Positions 1-9,776 of a stretch of 64,000 bases of DNA are shown here, in pieces. The first letter of the stretch is position 1, and every line of letters begins with the position of its first letter. Below the pieces are notes generated by a model. That model ran no database searches. It was not told the origin of the DNA and was given only the letters and a program-made list of their open reading frames with translations. Source of the DNA: Candidatus Thorarchaeota archaeon (GTDB lineage: Archaea > Asgardarchaeota > Thorarchaeia > Thorarchaeales > Thorarchaeaceae). Both the position numbers and the translations under genes were made by a program. The stretch spans positions 1 to 64,000 of the forward strand of contig JAEOUN010000067.1 in the NCBI GenBank assembly GCA_016839245.1, read 5' to 3'.

Positions 1-1040
1 ACATCAAAGACACGACTTTAGGGCTTCAATTGAAACTTGCCTTTGAGATTATACTACCTCAAATCGACCTTCTTTGTGAGTCGTTATTGGGGAGAGCTAA
101 AGAGAACAAAGACTTGATTGCTGTTGGTAGGTCTCACGGTCAACACGCGGTACCAATCACCTACGGGATACGTTTTGCAGTCTGGTTAGATGAGATACGG
201 AGACACCGACAGCGTCTCTTGAACGCAAAAATGAGCGCAAGCGTTGGAAAACTATCAGGAGCGACAGGTAGTCATGCAGCCCTTGGCGTCAAAGGAATTG
301 AGATGCAAAAGAGAGTACTTCAGAGGCTCAATCTGGATATACCTGTAGCTACGACGCAAATTATTCAACGAGACAGAATCGCAGAGGCAATCATCGCGTT
401 AGCAAATCTAGCATCCAGCATTGATAAGATTGCCACAGACCTGCGAAATCTCCAGAGAACAGAGATTGCTGAGGCTTACGAACCCTTTGACAAAACGCGG
501 CAGGTAGGTTCCTCTGCAATGCCGCACAAGAGAAATCCTGTTACTTGTGAGAAACTCACAGGACTCGCACGTCTCGTGCGGTCACTTGTTCCCCCAACTC
601 TCGAAAATGTAGTAAGCTGGGAGGAACGTGATATCTCGCATTCATCTACTGAGAGATTTACCATCCCTCAGTGCTTTATCTTGACAGATTACTTGGCAAG
701 AGAGATGAGACGTGTGATCGATGGTCTCACTATTGATGAGAGAGCTGTGGCGAAGAACTTGGAGATCTCAAACGATGCAATTCTGAGTGAGTACATCATC
801 ACCACACTGACAACCGTGGGACTTGAGAGACCTAAAGCACACGAGAAGCTGAGGATTCTAAGCCAAAAGGCACGGGATGACGGCATTGGTCTATTAGATG
901 CAGTCAAAAAGGACACAGACCTGTTAACACTACTAGATGGCAACCAGATTGACTTGGAAGGATATTATAGTACTATTCGTGATGTGTCACATCACATCAT
1001 CAGAGAGGCAGAAGAAGTATATCATAAGACAAAGGATTGA
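1..1040 (+). CDS. purB: Adenylosuccinate lyase, C-terminal part (cut by window start)
   Basis: Adenylosuccinate lyase of the fumarase/aspartase superfamily acts twice in purine synthesis: it splits SAICAR to AICAR and adenylosuccinate to AMP, each time releasing fumarate. The frame is open from base 3 of the window, reading IKDTTLGLQ, the helix region before the active site, so the true start lies upstream. The segment GRSHGQHAVPITYG carries the catalytic His region. The superfamily signature GSSAMPHKRNPV, which forms the mobile catalytic loop, lies at about bases 508-545. The C-terminal helical part is complete and ends at TGA. The next gene follows after 6 bases, so they are probably co-transcribed. 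Identification is secure. Confidence 0.95.
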   Translation, partial: IKDTTLGLQLKLAFEIILPQIDLLCESLLGRAKENKDLIAVGRSHGQHAVPITYGIRFAVWLDEIRRHRQRLLNAKMSASVGKLSGATGSHAALGVKGIEMQKRVLQRLNLDIPVATTQIIQRDRIAEAIIALANLASSIDKIATDLRNLQRTEIAEAYEPFDKTRQVGSSAMPHKRNPVTCEKLTGLARLVRSLVPPTLENVVSWEERDISHSSTERFTIPQCFILTDYLAREMRRVIDGLTIDERAVAKNLEISNDAILSEYIITTLTTVGLERPKAHEKLRILSQKARDDGIGLLDAVKKDTDLLTLLDGNQIDLEGYYSTIRDVSHHIIREAEEVYHKTKD

Positions 1041-1046
1041 ACAAAC

Positions 1047-1814
1047 ATGAAGAAATTACTAGTCACCCTTACACCAGCAGAGAGTAAGAGACTCATTGCA
1101 CGAGGTATTCTAGCAACAGACATCGTACAGACTGCTCTGAAAAATGGGTATCTGTGCATCACAATGGGCACCACATCAGCATATCTTGTTGAAGAGATTC
1201 TGGGAGAGTATGATAAGACCAGACACATTGCTGGAATTGTTGTGCCAAAGGGGCTTTCAATCACAGATGGCTCAAAGCGCTTCACTGATGCTATCTTCTT
1301 CAAGGGGGAGTACATTGAGAAGACCAAAGTAATAGACATCATTGACAAACTCGGACCACATGATGCCATAGTGAAGAGCGCAAATGCCCTTGATGAGAAT
1401 TATGTTCCCATCGTCTTACTCGCAAGTAAAACTGGTGGAAGCGTTGGTTCATTTCTTGGAGCTGCTGCTGCAAGGAATATCAAAATCATCATGGCTGTTG
1501 GCCTTGAGAAGTCTATTCCTGTTGCCTATGATGAGTTCTGTGGAAGATTTGGAATGAATGATTGGGATTATGCTATTGGAACTCCTGTCGGAGCGATTGC
1601 AGTTGAAGAGGGAATTGCATTCACAGAGATCGATGCTCTTGAAACTCTCTTTGATGTCTCAGCCATCCCAATTGCCGCAGGTGGAGTGAATGGTGCAGAA
1701 GGAGCTGTGACTTTATTCATCGAGGGTGGTGACGAAGAAACTGCGAGAGCATACGAGTTTCTGATGGACCTCAAGGGAGAGGAACCATTTCCACATGTTG
1801 ACCATGTGAAGTAG
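1047..1814 (+). CDS. Conserved protein of unknown function
   Basis: The 255-residue product is not recognised as a named family. It is soluble, with no signal peptide or membrane segment, and is rich in alternating beta/alpha stretches with Gly-rich turns: MGTTSAY near residue 40, SKTGGSVGSFLGAAAARN near 128-145, and AIPIAAGGVNGAEGA near 207-221. This suggests a Rossmann-like or TIM-like fold that binds a phosphorylated ligand. It starts at ATG 6 bases after purB and ends 23 bases before an ABC transporter ATPase, so it sits in an apparent purB-led operon. A metabolic enzyme role is an inference only; no catalytic motif was identified. Confidence 0.75.
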   Translation: MKKLLVTLTPAESKRLIARGILATDIVQTALKNGYLCITMGTTSAYLVEEILGEYDKTRHIAGIVVPKGLSITDGSKRFTDAIFFKGEYIEKTKVIDIIDKLGPHDAIVKSANALDENYVPIVLLASKTGGSVGSFLGAAAARNIKIIMAVGLEKSIPVAYDEFCGRFGMNDWDYAIGTPVGAIAVEEGIAFTEIDALETLFDVSAIPIAAGGVNGAEGAVTLFIEGGDEETARAYEFLMDLKGEEPFPHVDHVK

Positions 1815-1837
1815 AATTACAGAGGCCTGTTACAAAA

Positions 1838-2614
1838 ATGATCACGGATGATGTTGTCATTAAGACTGAGGGACTAACAAAGATCTTTGAGAAGGGAAAG
1901 AAGAGAGAGGTCATTGCACTCGATGAGGTGGATATAGAGATTAAAAAGGGAGAAGTCTTTGGACTTCTTGGAACTAATGGAGCCGGTAAAACTACACTGA
2001 TCAGAGTTCTCGTGGGTCTTCTTACACCCACCTATGGAAAGGCCTTTGTCCTTGGAAAAGATGTGACCCAAGACATTGATTACATACGAGAACGAGTGAG
2101 TCTTCTTCCTCAAGAGGCAGGTATCTATGATAGATTGACAGCAAGAGAGAATCTCATCTACTATGGCGGCCTCTACGGGATACCTGAAGAAGATCTCAAC
2201 AAAAGAGCGGATCATCTTCTAGAGATCGTTGCTCTAAAAGACAAGGAACATTATCAGGTCAAGGGATTCAGTGGAGGAATGAAGAGGAAGGTGCTAGTGG
2301 CTCGAGCACTCATCATCGAGCCAGAGATCATCTTCCTTGATGAACCGACCACCGGTGTAGATACTCTTGGTGCTCGCATAGTTCGTAATCTCCTGAAGAA
2401 GCTAAGTTCTGAGCAGAGTAGAACTATCATCCTGACAACACACGATTTGAACGAGGTCTCAGAACTCTGTGATAGGGTAGGAATTCTGAATAATGGAAGA
2501 CTTATCGCAACAGGTAGACCAGGGCAACTTGAGGAAAAGTTCAGAGCGGCAAATCTTGAAGAGGTATTCACAGGACTTGTGACTGGTGAAGGTGTCTATG
2601 GGGAGGAAATGTGA
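1838..2614 (+). CDS. ABC transporter ATP-binding protein (ABC-2 exporter type)
   Basis: This is the nucleotide-binding subunit of an ABC-2 type exporter, powering the permease encoded next. Walker A is GTNGAGKTT at residues 45-53. The signature loop is FSGGMKRK at about 145, Walker B is IIFLDEPTTGVD, and the switch His is in LTTHDLNEVSE. The short C-terminal tail after the ATPase core is typical of the NatA/DrrA/CcmA group rather than importers. The length of 258 residues is slightly short for DrrA-like proteins. The stop codon overlaps the start of the permease gene, so the two are translationally coupled. The substrate cannot be read from the sequence; drugs, lipids or Na+ are possible for this group. 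Confidence 0.92.
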   Translation: MITDDVVIKTEGLTKIFEKGKKREVIALDEVDIEIKKGEVFGLLGTNGAGKTTLIRVLVGLLTPTYGKAFVLGKDVTQDIDYIRERVSLLPQEAGIYDRLTARENLIYYGGLYGIPEEDLNKRADHLLEIVALKDKEHYQVKGFSGGMKRKVLVARALIIEPEIIFLDEPTTGVDTLGARIVRNLLKKLSSEQSRTIILTTHDLNEVSELCDRVGILNNGRLIATGRPGQLEEKFRAANLEEVFTGLVTGEGVYGEEM

Positions 2615-3816
2615 TGAAACTGCCAAAGCTTGATATCAAGACTGTGTGGATGATGCGGAAAGAGGTGAAAGAGGTCTTCCGCTCAAGATGGTTGATCCTT
2701 GGTTTCGTCATCAGCCCGATGTTTGCATGGATGTTTCAAGGAGCATTTCTCTCCTTCATCGTATATCAGACCTCTGAGGAACCAGAAACAATCTATATCA
2801 CTGTTGAAGATGACGGATATTGGGGACGTCTTCTCTACGAGAAAATTGCGGGAAATATAGAAAATCTTACGATTAATCCTCCAGTGAACATCACATATGC
2901 AGCAGCGTATCAGAAGATTATTGATAAGACGATCTCAGTGTGGGTGTATATACCAGCGAACTTCTCGGAAGAGCTTAATGCAACAACTGAAAGCACTATG
3001 CAAATTGTTGTGAATACAGCAAGCTTTAGAGCATCTGCAGCAGCCTCACGAATCGATACATATGTCAAATCGATTATTAACGAAGTCATAGTGGTCAGAA
3101 ATGTCCAGATAGACTGGCACACAATCTCTCCAGAGGCAAACTATGGTCATCAACTTGCCATCTTCCTCGTTATGCTGACATCGGTCTTGGCGCCAGCACC
3201 GTATATCAGTAAATCATTTGCAGGAGAACGAGAGACAAAGACCCTTGAGGCACTTCTTGTCGTGCCAATGAGCCGCATCAAGATCCTTGCCTCAAAACTT
3301 GTTGCAGGAATTGCACTCACGACTATCTATTCTATCTTTACAGCAGTTGGAATACTTGCATATAATCTCTCAATCATCCTTCGAGTGGACAATCTATCAC
3401 CGGAGCTTCAACAATTAAACATCAACACATATACAGTGAATGCCTATACGATACCACTCATCATGTTCTGTCAATTCCTAGTTCTCCTCTGTGCCATTGG
3501 CATTGGTGTAGTCATATCCTGCCTTGCGAAAGACAGGGCAACTGCTGAGTCAGTGAATAGCATGGTCATGCTAATACCAACATTTGTGATTGGTATCCTT
3601 GGTTTCACAGGTAGTATTCTACAATATGAAGGGCTTCTAGGTTGGATTGTACTCGCAATTCCATTCAGTCATGCGATTCTGTTCCTGAATTCAGTATTAG
3701 CAGGAACTGGGACTGTCATTGGACTCTCCGTGAATATTCTCTATATGATTGGATTTACCCTCGTGACACTCCTCATTGGTGCGAAGCTCTTTGAACGCGA
3801 GGCAATCATTGCATAG
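2614..3816 (+). CDS. ABC-2 type transporter permease
   Basis: This is the membrane subunit of the exporter powered by the preceding ATPase. One membrane helix lies near the N terminus (WLILGFVISPMFAWMFQGAF). A large extracytoplasmic domain of about 140 residues follows, then five or six helices in the C-terminal half, which is the NatB/YhaP-like ABC2_membrane_3 plan. The sequence FAGERETKTLEALLVVPMS between the first helix pair is the coupling region conserved in this family. I prefer ATG 2614, which overlaps the ATPase stop as TGATG and has GGGAGG 6 bases upstream; GTG 2611 is an in-frame alternative. The gene ends three bases before the convergent amidohydrolase. Confidence 0.9.
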   Translation: MKLPKLDIKTVWMMRKEVKEVFRSRWLILGFVISPMFAWMFQGAFLSFIVYQTSEEPETIYITVEDDGYWGRLLYEKIAGNIENLTINPPVNITYAAAYQKIIDKTISVWVYIPANFSEELNATTESTMQIVVNTASFRASAAASRIDTYVKSIINEVIVVRNVQIDWHTISPEANYGHQLAIFLVMLTSVLAPAPYISKSFAGERETKTLEALLVVPMSRIKILASKLVAGIALTTIYSIFTAVGILAYNLSIILRVDNLSPELQQLNINTYTVNAYTIPLIMFCQFLVLLCAIGIGVVISCLAKDRATAESVNSMVMLIPTFVIGILGFTGSILQYEGLLGWIVLAIPFSHAILFLNSVLAGTGTVIGLSVNILYMIGFTLVTLLIGAKLFEREAIIA

Positions 3817-3819
3817 ACA

Positions 3820-5217
3820 TCATTCGACTACGGGCCATTTGGGGCAGATTGAGACATCTGCCCGCTCCAATAGTCCTGCTATGTGGTCCCGTGCATTCTG
3901 TATGACCTTGTCCTGATTTAATGTCAAGAGCTTCTTATCTTGCATCAATATACGTCCATTAACGAGGACTGTATCGACATCGAGGCCGTTCCCGCTATAG
4001 ACCAAGTTAGAAACAGGATTGACAGGAGGAGTCAGACCAAGATTGTACATGTCGATGAGGATGATGTCAGCCTGTTTTCCTTTCTCTAGTGAACCAACCT
4101 CATCATCGATGCCCATGGCAACAGCGCCACCAAGGGTCGTCATCTCGATGACATCCTCTGCACTGACAACCAGAGGATCGTTTGCTACAGGTTTATGGAT
4201 GAGCGCAGCCAATCGCATCTCGCGTACCATATCATAGGTATTGTTGCTTGGACCACCATCACAACCAAGAGAAACTGGGACTCCAATCTTTAGCATCTGT
4301 GGAATCTTTGCAAATCCTGAGGCAAGTTTTGTATTGCTTGCTGGGCAGTGGCTGATATTGGTCTTTGTATCAGCCAAGACTTTTAGCTCGTTATCTTCAA
4401 AATGAATGCCATGTGCAAACACCATTTCAGGACCCAATAGATTGTTCTGTTTTGCAAAGCCGGTGAGATTCGTATTATAATTCTCCCTGACAAAACGGAC
4501 ATCATCAACAACTTCACCAAGGTGCATTGTCATTCGGGTACCTTTTGACCGTGTGAGGTCTGCAACTCTCTGGAATAACTCAGGAGTCACACCTCCGAGA
4601 GACCTGAGTCCATACCAGACCTGAATACGTTCATCAGCCGCTCCATGCCACTTCTTATGCATCCTATCGGTTTCATCCAAGCATGCCTCAGCATTCTCTA
4701 CCATGCCAGAATACATGATGTCGGGACTGTCAGCATAGCCAGTTGAGTCCATGATAATTTTTGAGAGAGCAGCACGCATTCCGACACGCTCTACTGCCTG
4801 TGCAATCCCATCAAATCCATATCGAGTGTGAATCATGCAGTCAAGGAATGAGGTCGTTCCTGTTCGAATCATTTCAGCCATACAGAGTTCAGCCGATACT
4901 CGACCATCGTCTTTCGTGAAATTACCTTGAAGAACCCAGACATATTTCTTTAACCAATCGACAAGTGCCACATCATCAGCGCAGCCACGGATCAATGCCT
5001 GAGAGAGATGGATATGAGTATCAATAAGACCAGGCATCACAATCTTGTTTGTAGCATCAAGGACCTGTTCTGCCTTGTGATCTCTTAGGTCCTTAGTCTT
5101 TCCAACATCGACAATTTTGGTGCCTTCGATATAGACAGCACCATCACGGATAATCTGTCTCTTGTTATTGAGTGTAAGGACATATCCATTCTTGATGAGA
5201 AGTGATTTTACCGGCAT
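3820..5217 (-). CDS. Amidohydrolase, TRZ/ATZ (MtaD-like) deaminase family
   Basis: A metal-dependent hydrolase of the family that includes S-adenosylhomocysteine/methylthioadenosine deaminase, guanine deaminase and chlorohydrolases. Metal ligands are visible: DTHIHLSQ after the N-terminal beta sandwich, MHLGEV in the middle, FAHGIHF and NISHCPASNTKLASG, and the late Asp in LGCDGGPSNN. The 465-residue length fits MtaD proteins. Residues QADIILIDM and the following strand rebuild the C-terminal composite domain. It is transcribed alone, convergent with the ABC exporter. Substrate is not certain: SAH/MTA deamination is common in archaea, but other aminopurines or nitrogen heterocycles are possible. 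Confidence 0.88.
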   Translation of the reverse strand: MPVKSLLIKNGYVLTLNNKRQIIRDGAVYIEGTKIVDVGKTKDLRDHKAEQVLDATNKIVMPGLIDTHIHLSQALIRGCADDVALVDWLKKYVWVLQGNFTKDDGRVSAELCMAEMIRTGTTSFLDCMIHTRYGFDGIAQAVERVGMRAALSKIIMDSTGYADSPDIMYSGMVENAEACLDETDRMHKKWHGAADERIQVWYGLRSLGGVTPELFQRVADLTRSKGTRMTMHLGEVVDDVRFVRENYNTNLTGFAKQNNLLGPEMVFAHGIHFEDNELKVLADTKTNISHCPASNTKLASGFAKIPQMLKIGVPVSLGCDGGPSNNTYDMVREMRLAALIHKPVANDPLVVSAEDVIEMTTLGGAVAMGIDDEVGSLEKGKQADIILIDMYNLGLTPPVNPVSNLVYSGNGLDVDTVLVNGRILMQDKKLLTLNQDKVIQNARDHIAGLLERADVSICPKWPVVE

Positions 5218-5287
5218 GGAAAAGAACCTCCGCTATAGATTACTATCGTGTAGTAAGGCAACATAATTATTATGCTATCATAAAAAA

Positions 5288-7090
5288 TCACTGGACAATC
5301 TGGAACCGTATATCAATACTGAGACCCTGATCAGGATGTCCAGGGACACGATCTCTGACAGAGGGAGTGCTTCCACTGTATTTCTCAGCTAGTCTGCGGA
5401 CAAGATGAAGACCTACCCCACCATAGCGGCGTGAGGGATTGAATAACTCATCTTTTGTGCCATTTGGAATTCCCGGACCGTTATCGGATATTGATAGAAT
5501 GAAATTGTCTGCATTTGCCCTACCTGTGACTTCCACAATCTTCTCATGTTCCGGCTTTTTATTATGAATCACAGCATTTTCGAGGAGGTTCCAGATGAGT
5601 TGACTTAATGCTTGGTCAGCAAAGACTACAATATCATGAGGAATTCCTAACATATCAACTCGGACACCGCGCTGCTTAAAGAGCAGTTCCACTTCAGCTT
5701 CGAGAATGGTACTGAGTTTTGTGGGAACAAGTGGTTCAGACTTGGATTCCTCGGCTCGTCTCACTTTCTGAATGAGTTCGAGACATCGAAAGGCACCATC
5801 GAGTATGTATCTCTTTGATCGAAGTATCTGCTCTGGAGTGGCATCAGATTCCAGGAAATCGCCACCTGCCAGAATTAATTGTAACTGGTTGCCAATGTCA
5901 TGAAGCAAAAGGTCAAGGAGAAAATGTACTTCCGCCTCTGTTTTCTTGAGTAGTGAAACATCTGTGAAGACAGCCATACTTCCCGTATACTCACCATTCT
6001 CATCTAATAGAGGCGAAGCAGATACGACTACAGGAACTAAGCTACCTGCTTTGTGAATGAGTTCTGCTTCATATTGCTCAATCTTCCCCGCTTTACGAGC
6101 TTTAATCTTCTCTATTACGACACTCTGAGTCCAACCATGCAGAATTTTAGTGATTGGCTTTCCTACAAGTTCTTCAGGAGAAGAGTATCCGATCATTCGA
6201 CAGAGGGCATCATTGACCAAGAGGATGTTACTTTCTGTATCATCGACACTAAGACCAGAGTCCATCGTTTCTACGAGTGAACGATATCTGTGTTCTGAGT
6301 CTGAGAGAGCACGAGCCCGTCCAATTTCCTCTGTAATGTCCATTAACTCCGCAACTGTACGAACTTTGCCATCCCTTCCTCGTACAGCACCTACATTCAT
6401 GCGAATGTCTCGGGTCTCACCATCTTTACGAAGCACCTTCAATTCATACACGGGAGGTTCAGTCGCCCCCATCTGACGTCTTCGATAGCGTTGAGCAACA
6501 AGTTCCACACTATCAGGATGCAAGAACTTACGAAAATCTTGATGAAGGACTTCGCTCCTTGTCCTTCCAAGAATGTCTAGTAATTTGTCATTGACGTATT
6601 CAAACAGGTAATTATCGTCGACAATAATAATACCACTAAAACTATTGTAATCTACCATGTACTCCAATAGTTCTTTTCGCGAGAGCATCTTATCCTCAGC
6701 TGCGGCGCGTCGAGATAGTTCTAAGATATAGACAACGAAACCGACTACTTCAGAGTCTCTCGTAATTCTGTCAGCAAATACCTGCGTGGGAATTGCTATT
6801 TTATCACTAGTTACAACACGTAGAGAAATTGATGAAGGCTCTGATCCTTTTCGTAGGCTTTCTAGACCCTCATATACAAGTGAAATCTGTTCAGGATTTA
6901 ATAGACTATCAACATGAATTTCGGAAGTCATCAATTCATTATTCATCCTAAGGAGATCTAGCGCAGCGGAATTAGCATATTCCAAATATAAATCCAAACC
7001 AAACTCAAGGACTGGAATAAGCATGGTATCCGCTACTTCTCTGAACACTTCTCGTTCAGGGGACGGCTTTCTCTGGTACGATTCTGTCAT
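5288..7090 (-). CDS. PAS-domain sensor histidine kinase (soluble)
   Basis: A cytoplasmic sensor kinase with no membrane segment. About 600 residues from the chosen ATG at 7090 hold three consecutive PAS domains, at roughly 20-130, 140-265 and 270-385; the second and third have typical PAS/PAC text such as YVNDKLLDILGRT and LVNDALCRMIGYSS. The transmitter follows: H-box HDIGNQLQL, N-box LIWNLLENAVIHN, G1 ISDNGPGIP and G2 YGGVGLHLVRRL. A longer frame extends to 7222, but its extra 44 residues look unlike a PAS domain and run into the divergent promoter region. No response regulator is adjacent. The ferredoxin-AOR module on the other strand begins 175 bases away, so redox or oxygen sensing is conceivable but unproven. 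Confidence 0.88.
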   Translation of the reverse strand: MTESYQRKPSPEREVFREVADTMLIPVLEFGLDLYLEYANSAALDLLRMNNELMTSEIHVDSLLNPEQISLVYEGLESLRKGSEPSSISLRVVTSDKIAIPTQVFADRITRDSEVVGFVVYILELSRRAAAEDKMLSRKELLEYMVDYNSFSGIIIVDDNYLFEYVNDKLLDILGRTRSEVLHQDFRKFLHPDSVELVAQRYRRRQMGATEPPVYELKVLRKDGETRDIRMNVGAVRGRDGKVRTVAELMDITEEIGRARALSDSEHRYRSLVETMDSGLSVDDTESNILLVNDALCRMIGYSSPEELVGKPITKILHGWTQSVVIEKIKARKAGKIEQYEAELIHKAGSLVPVVVSASPLLDENGEYTGSMAVFTDVSLLKKTEAEVHFLLDLLLHDIGNQLQLILAGGDFLESDATPEQILRSKRYILDGAFRCLELIQKVRRAEESKSEPLVPTKLSTILEAEVELLFKQRGVRVDMLGIPHDIVVFADQALSQLIWNLLENAVIHNKKPEHEKIVEVTGRANADNFILSISDNGPGIPNGTKDELFNPSRRYGGVGLHLVRRLAEKYSGSTPSVRDRVPGHPDQGLSIDIRFQIVQ

Positions 7091-7265
7091 AGTCCCACGT
7101 CTGTCGATATTTGTGAATAGATTTCGAAAACAGGGTGTCTTCTTCAACGATGCAGACGTTAATATCTCTAATACCTTTGTAGGATGTATATGTATAGAGA
7201 GGAATACCTTAAAGGCAACCAATCAAAGAGGAAAAAGCCCACGACATAGCAGGAGAAATAACCTG

Positions 7266-7754
7266 ATGAAACAAATCCTTACTATTGACATCGAGAAATG
7301 CACAGGTTGCAGAAATTGTGAACTTGCCTGCTCTGCACAACACACGAGTACGTTCAATCCAAAGAGGTCGCGAATTCAGATTCTCAAGGAAGAAGTCAAG
7401 AATCTTCTCGTGCCTATGGTATGTCTACAATGTGAACACCCGTTATGTCAAGAGGCTTGTCCAAATGGGGCAATTGTGGAGAATAACCACGGAATTCTAT
7501 ACGTCAATCATGAAGTTTGTATAGGTTGTATGAACTGCGTGACAGCCTGTGTCTATGGCGGAATTGGAATAGACCCAGTCTCTAAGAAGGCTGTGAAATG
7601 CAATCTCTGTGATGGAGACCCGGCATGCGTCAAGGCTTGCGGATATGGAGCAATTAGCGTTGCTGTTGCAGAACCTGAGGGACTTCATCAGAGGAGAAAA
7701 GGAGTTACTCCTGCATTCCGAAACCTCGGTATCGAAATTGAGGAGGGAATATAG
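7266..7754 (+). CDS. Four-cluster ferredoxin, partner of AOR (module 1)
   Basis: A polyferredoxin of the HydN/AOR-associated type. Sixteen cysteines form four [4Fe-4S] motifs: CTGCRNCELAC, CLQCEHPLCQEAC, CIGCMNCVTAC and CNLCDGDPACVKAC. The ATG at 7266 gives 162 residues starting directly at the first cluster strand (MKQILTIDIEKCTGC); the longer open frame back to 7023 overlaps the divergent histidine kinase and is not used. The stop codon overlaps the GTG start of the AOR gene by one base, so the two are coupled. It most likely carries electrons from aldehyde oxidation by AOR to cytoplasmic acceptors. Confidence 0.92.
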   Translation: MKQILTIDIEKCTGCRNCELACSAQHTSTFNPKRSRIQILKEEVKNLLVPMVCLQCEHPLCQEACPNGAIVENNHGILYVNHEVCIGCMNCVTACVYGGIGIDPVSKKAVKCNLCDGDPACVKACGYGAISVAVAEPEGLHQRRKGVTPAFRNLGIEIEEGI

Positions 7755-9682
7755 TGACATTTCCCTACAAAGGCTATGCTGGATATTACCTAGATGTCGA
7801 TCTCACAAAGGGAGTTATCCACAAAAAAGAGATGGAGAAAGAATGGGCACGACTATACTTGGGAGGTAGTGGCATCTCATCAAAAATACTCTGGGAGCGA
7901 ACAAATGCAAAGACAGAGCCTCTATCTCCAGATAATATACTCATTGTGGGCACAGGACCACTCACTGGTTCAATGTTCTCACCGTCGGGAAGGATGATGT
8001 TTGCTGCACGAGGACCGTTAACTGGCGTCTGGGCAGAATCACATGTGGGGGGCTTTATGGGACCAGAAATCAAGTACGCAGGTTTTGATTTTGTCATCTT
8101 TAACGGTCGTTCAAAGAGACCAGTCTATCTATTCTTGAGAGATGGAAAAGCAGAACTCCGAGATGCATCAAGACTATGGGGTCAAGAAACTAATATCGCA
8201 ACTCAGATGATTCGAGAAGAACACAAGGACCCAACGATTGAAACCGCAGTTATTGGACCAGCAGGAGAAAATGGAGTCCTATATAGTTCCATTATTGTTG
8301 ATTTCTATAGAGCAGCTGGGCGTGCAGGACTTGGAGCTGTCATGGGATCAAAGAATGTCAAGGGCATTGCAGCCTCAGGCGCGATTGGACTCGAAGTCTA
8401 TGACATGGACAAGTACCTTGAAGCAAATGCAAAAGAGATGGAGAAGCTCAAGGACCCGCTTTGGACAGATTCTCTTGCTTCCCTTCGTAAATATGGAACT
8501 ACGGACCTTGTGGCAGTCATTAACGAGATCGGTCGACTACCGACGAAAAACCACTGGACGGGATTCTACGAGCACGCGGATGATATCGGTCCAGAGATAA
8601 TTGCAGAAAAATACAGGATAGCACAAGAAGCATGTCACGGATGTGCGGTTGGCTGCAAGTATATAATTCGTGTCAAAGATGGAAACTACCCCACAGAACC
8701 AATCGGAGGACCAGAATATGAAACACTCATGGCCTTTGGATCAAACTGCCTTAACAACAATATTGAGTCAATCTTCTACCTAGGAAAACGATGTGATCTG
8801 CTTGGACTTGATACTATCTCATGTGGTAAGACCATTGGATTTGCCATGGAGCTATATGAGAGAGGTATCTTGACAAAGAAGGATACTGATGGCATTGACC
8901 TGACATGGGGGAATGCAGAGTCGCAGGCAATGCTTGTTGAGAAAATAGCTAGACGTGAAGGGATTGGGAAGATACTTGCGAATGGTGTAAGAAAAGCTGC
9001 GGAACAAATCGGTGGAGATGCTTGGAAATATGCAGTCCATGTCAAGGGTCTTGAGGCATCAGGACAGGACCCCCGCGCACACCAGAGTATAGGATTGACT
9101 TATGCAACAAATGTCAGGGGAGCGGACCATCTCAGGAGTCTCTCAAGCCTTGAAGAACTTGGTTATCCCAATATCGTCATTCAGAGATTTGGCAAGGAAA
9201 AAGCGGAGGAGATCCTAGACATCATGTCGCCTAAATACAAAGGGCAGGTTGTCTGGGATATGGAAGACCTCTATGCACTTGTAGACTCTGCAGTCATCTG
9301 CAAGTATGCCACAATGTGGCCTCCGGTCTTCTATTTTGAAACATTCGTAAATGTCATTCCGCCACTGACTGGTATGATGGAATGGAGCGACCCTAAGTAT
9401 GTACGTAAGGCTGCTGAGAGAATCAGTCATCTTAGACGAGCATTTAACCACCGACTTGGGGTTACAAGAAAAGAAGAGAACCTTCCACCAAGACTCTTGA
9501 AAGAGCCAATGCCTACAGGACCTGCAAAGGGTGGGTTGCCAGACCTTGACGAGATGCTTGATGAGTACTACCAGTACAGAGGGTGTGATAGAGAGACTGG
9601 ATACCCTCTTGAGGAAAAGCTCAAGGAACTGGATCTTGACTTTGTCATTAACGAACTCAAGCCATTAATGATGACTCGATAA
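7754..9682 (+). CDS. aor: Aldehyde ferredoxin oxidoreductase, tungsten-dependent (module 1)
   Basis: The AOR family oxidises aldehydes to carboxylic acids with a tungsten bis-pterin cofactor and a single [4Fe-4S] cluster. The N-terminal domain starts with GYYLDVDLTKG and includes the pterin-binding RGPLTGVWAESHVGG. Cluster ligands are C294, C297 and C301 (CHGCAVGC) plus C516 (VICKYA), the complete AOR pattern. A second pterin motif follows at EASGQDPRAHQSIGL. The length of 642 residues is normal. It starts with GTG overlapping the ferredoxin stop. Substrate specificity among AOR, FOR and related enzymes cannot be told. A MoaD-like gene, MobA and a ModE-like regulator elsewhere in the window fit cofactor supply. 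Confidence 0.95.
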   Translation: MTFPYKGYAGYYLDVDLTKGVIHKKEMEKEWARLYLGGSGISSKILWERTNAKTEPLSPDNILIVGTGPLTGSMFSPSGRMMFAARGPLTGVWAESHVGGFMGPEIKYAGFDFVIFNGRSKRPVYLFLRDGKAELRDASRLWGQETNIATQMIREEHKDPTIETAVIGPAGENGVLYSSIIVDFYRAAGRAGLGAVMGSKNVKGIAASGAIGLEVYDMDKYLEANAKEMEKLKDPLWTDSLASLRKYGTTDLVAVINEIGRLPTKNHWTGFYEHADDIGPEIIAEKYRIAQEACHGCAVGCKYIIRVKDGNYPTEPIGGPEYETLMAFGSNCLNNNIESIFYLGKRCDLLGLDTISCGKTIGFAMELYERGILTKKDTDGIDLTWGNAESQAMLVEKIARREGIGKILANGVRKAAEQIGGDAWKYAVHVKGLEASGQDPRAHQSIGLTYATNVRGADHLRSLSSLEELGYPNIVIQRFGKEKAEEILDIMSPKYKGQVVWDMEDLYALVDSAVICKYATMWPPVFYFETFVNVIPPLTGMMEWSDPKYVRKAAERISHLRRAFNHRLGVTRKEENLPPRLLKEPMPTGPAKGGLPDLDEMLDEYYQYRGCDRETGYPLEEKLKELDLDFVINELKPLMMTR

Positions 9683-9776
9683 CGCAGTACCTTGATCATC
9701 ATTACACTTAAGAGGAATAAGTAATCTCGGCTTCTAGATATAGAAGAGCACAGACCTAAGAAGGCAATTCGCTATA

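Noticed and set aside
7091..7222. Longer start of the PAS histidine kinase
   Set aside because: The 44 extra residues do not look like a PAS domain and lie in the divergent promoter region.
7023..7265. N-terminal extension of the first polyferredoxin to 7023
   Set aside because: It overlaps the start of the divergent histidine kinase and has no ferredoxin-like sequence; ATG 7266 begins the family.
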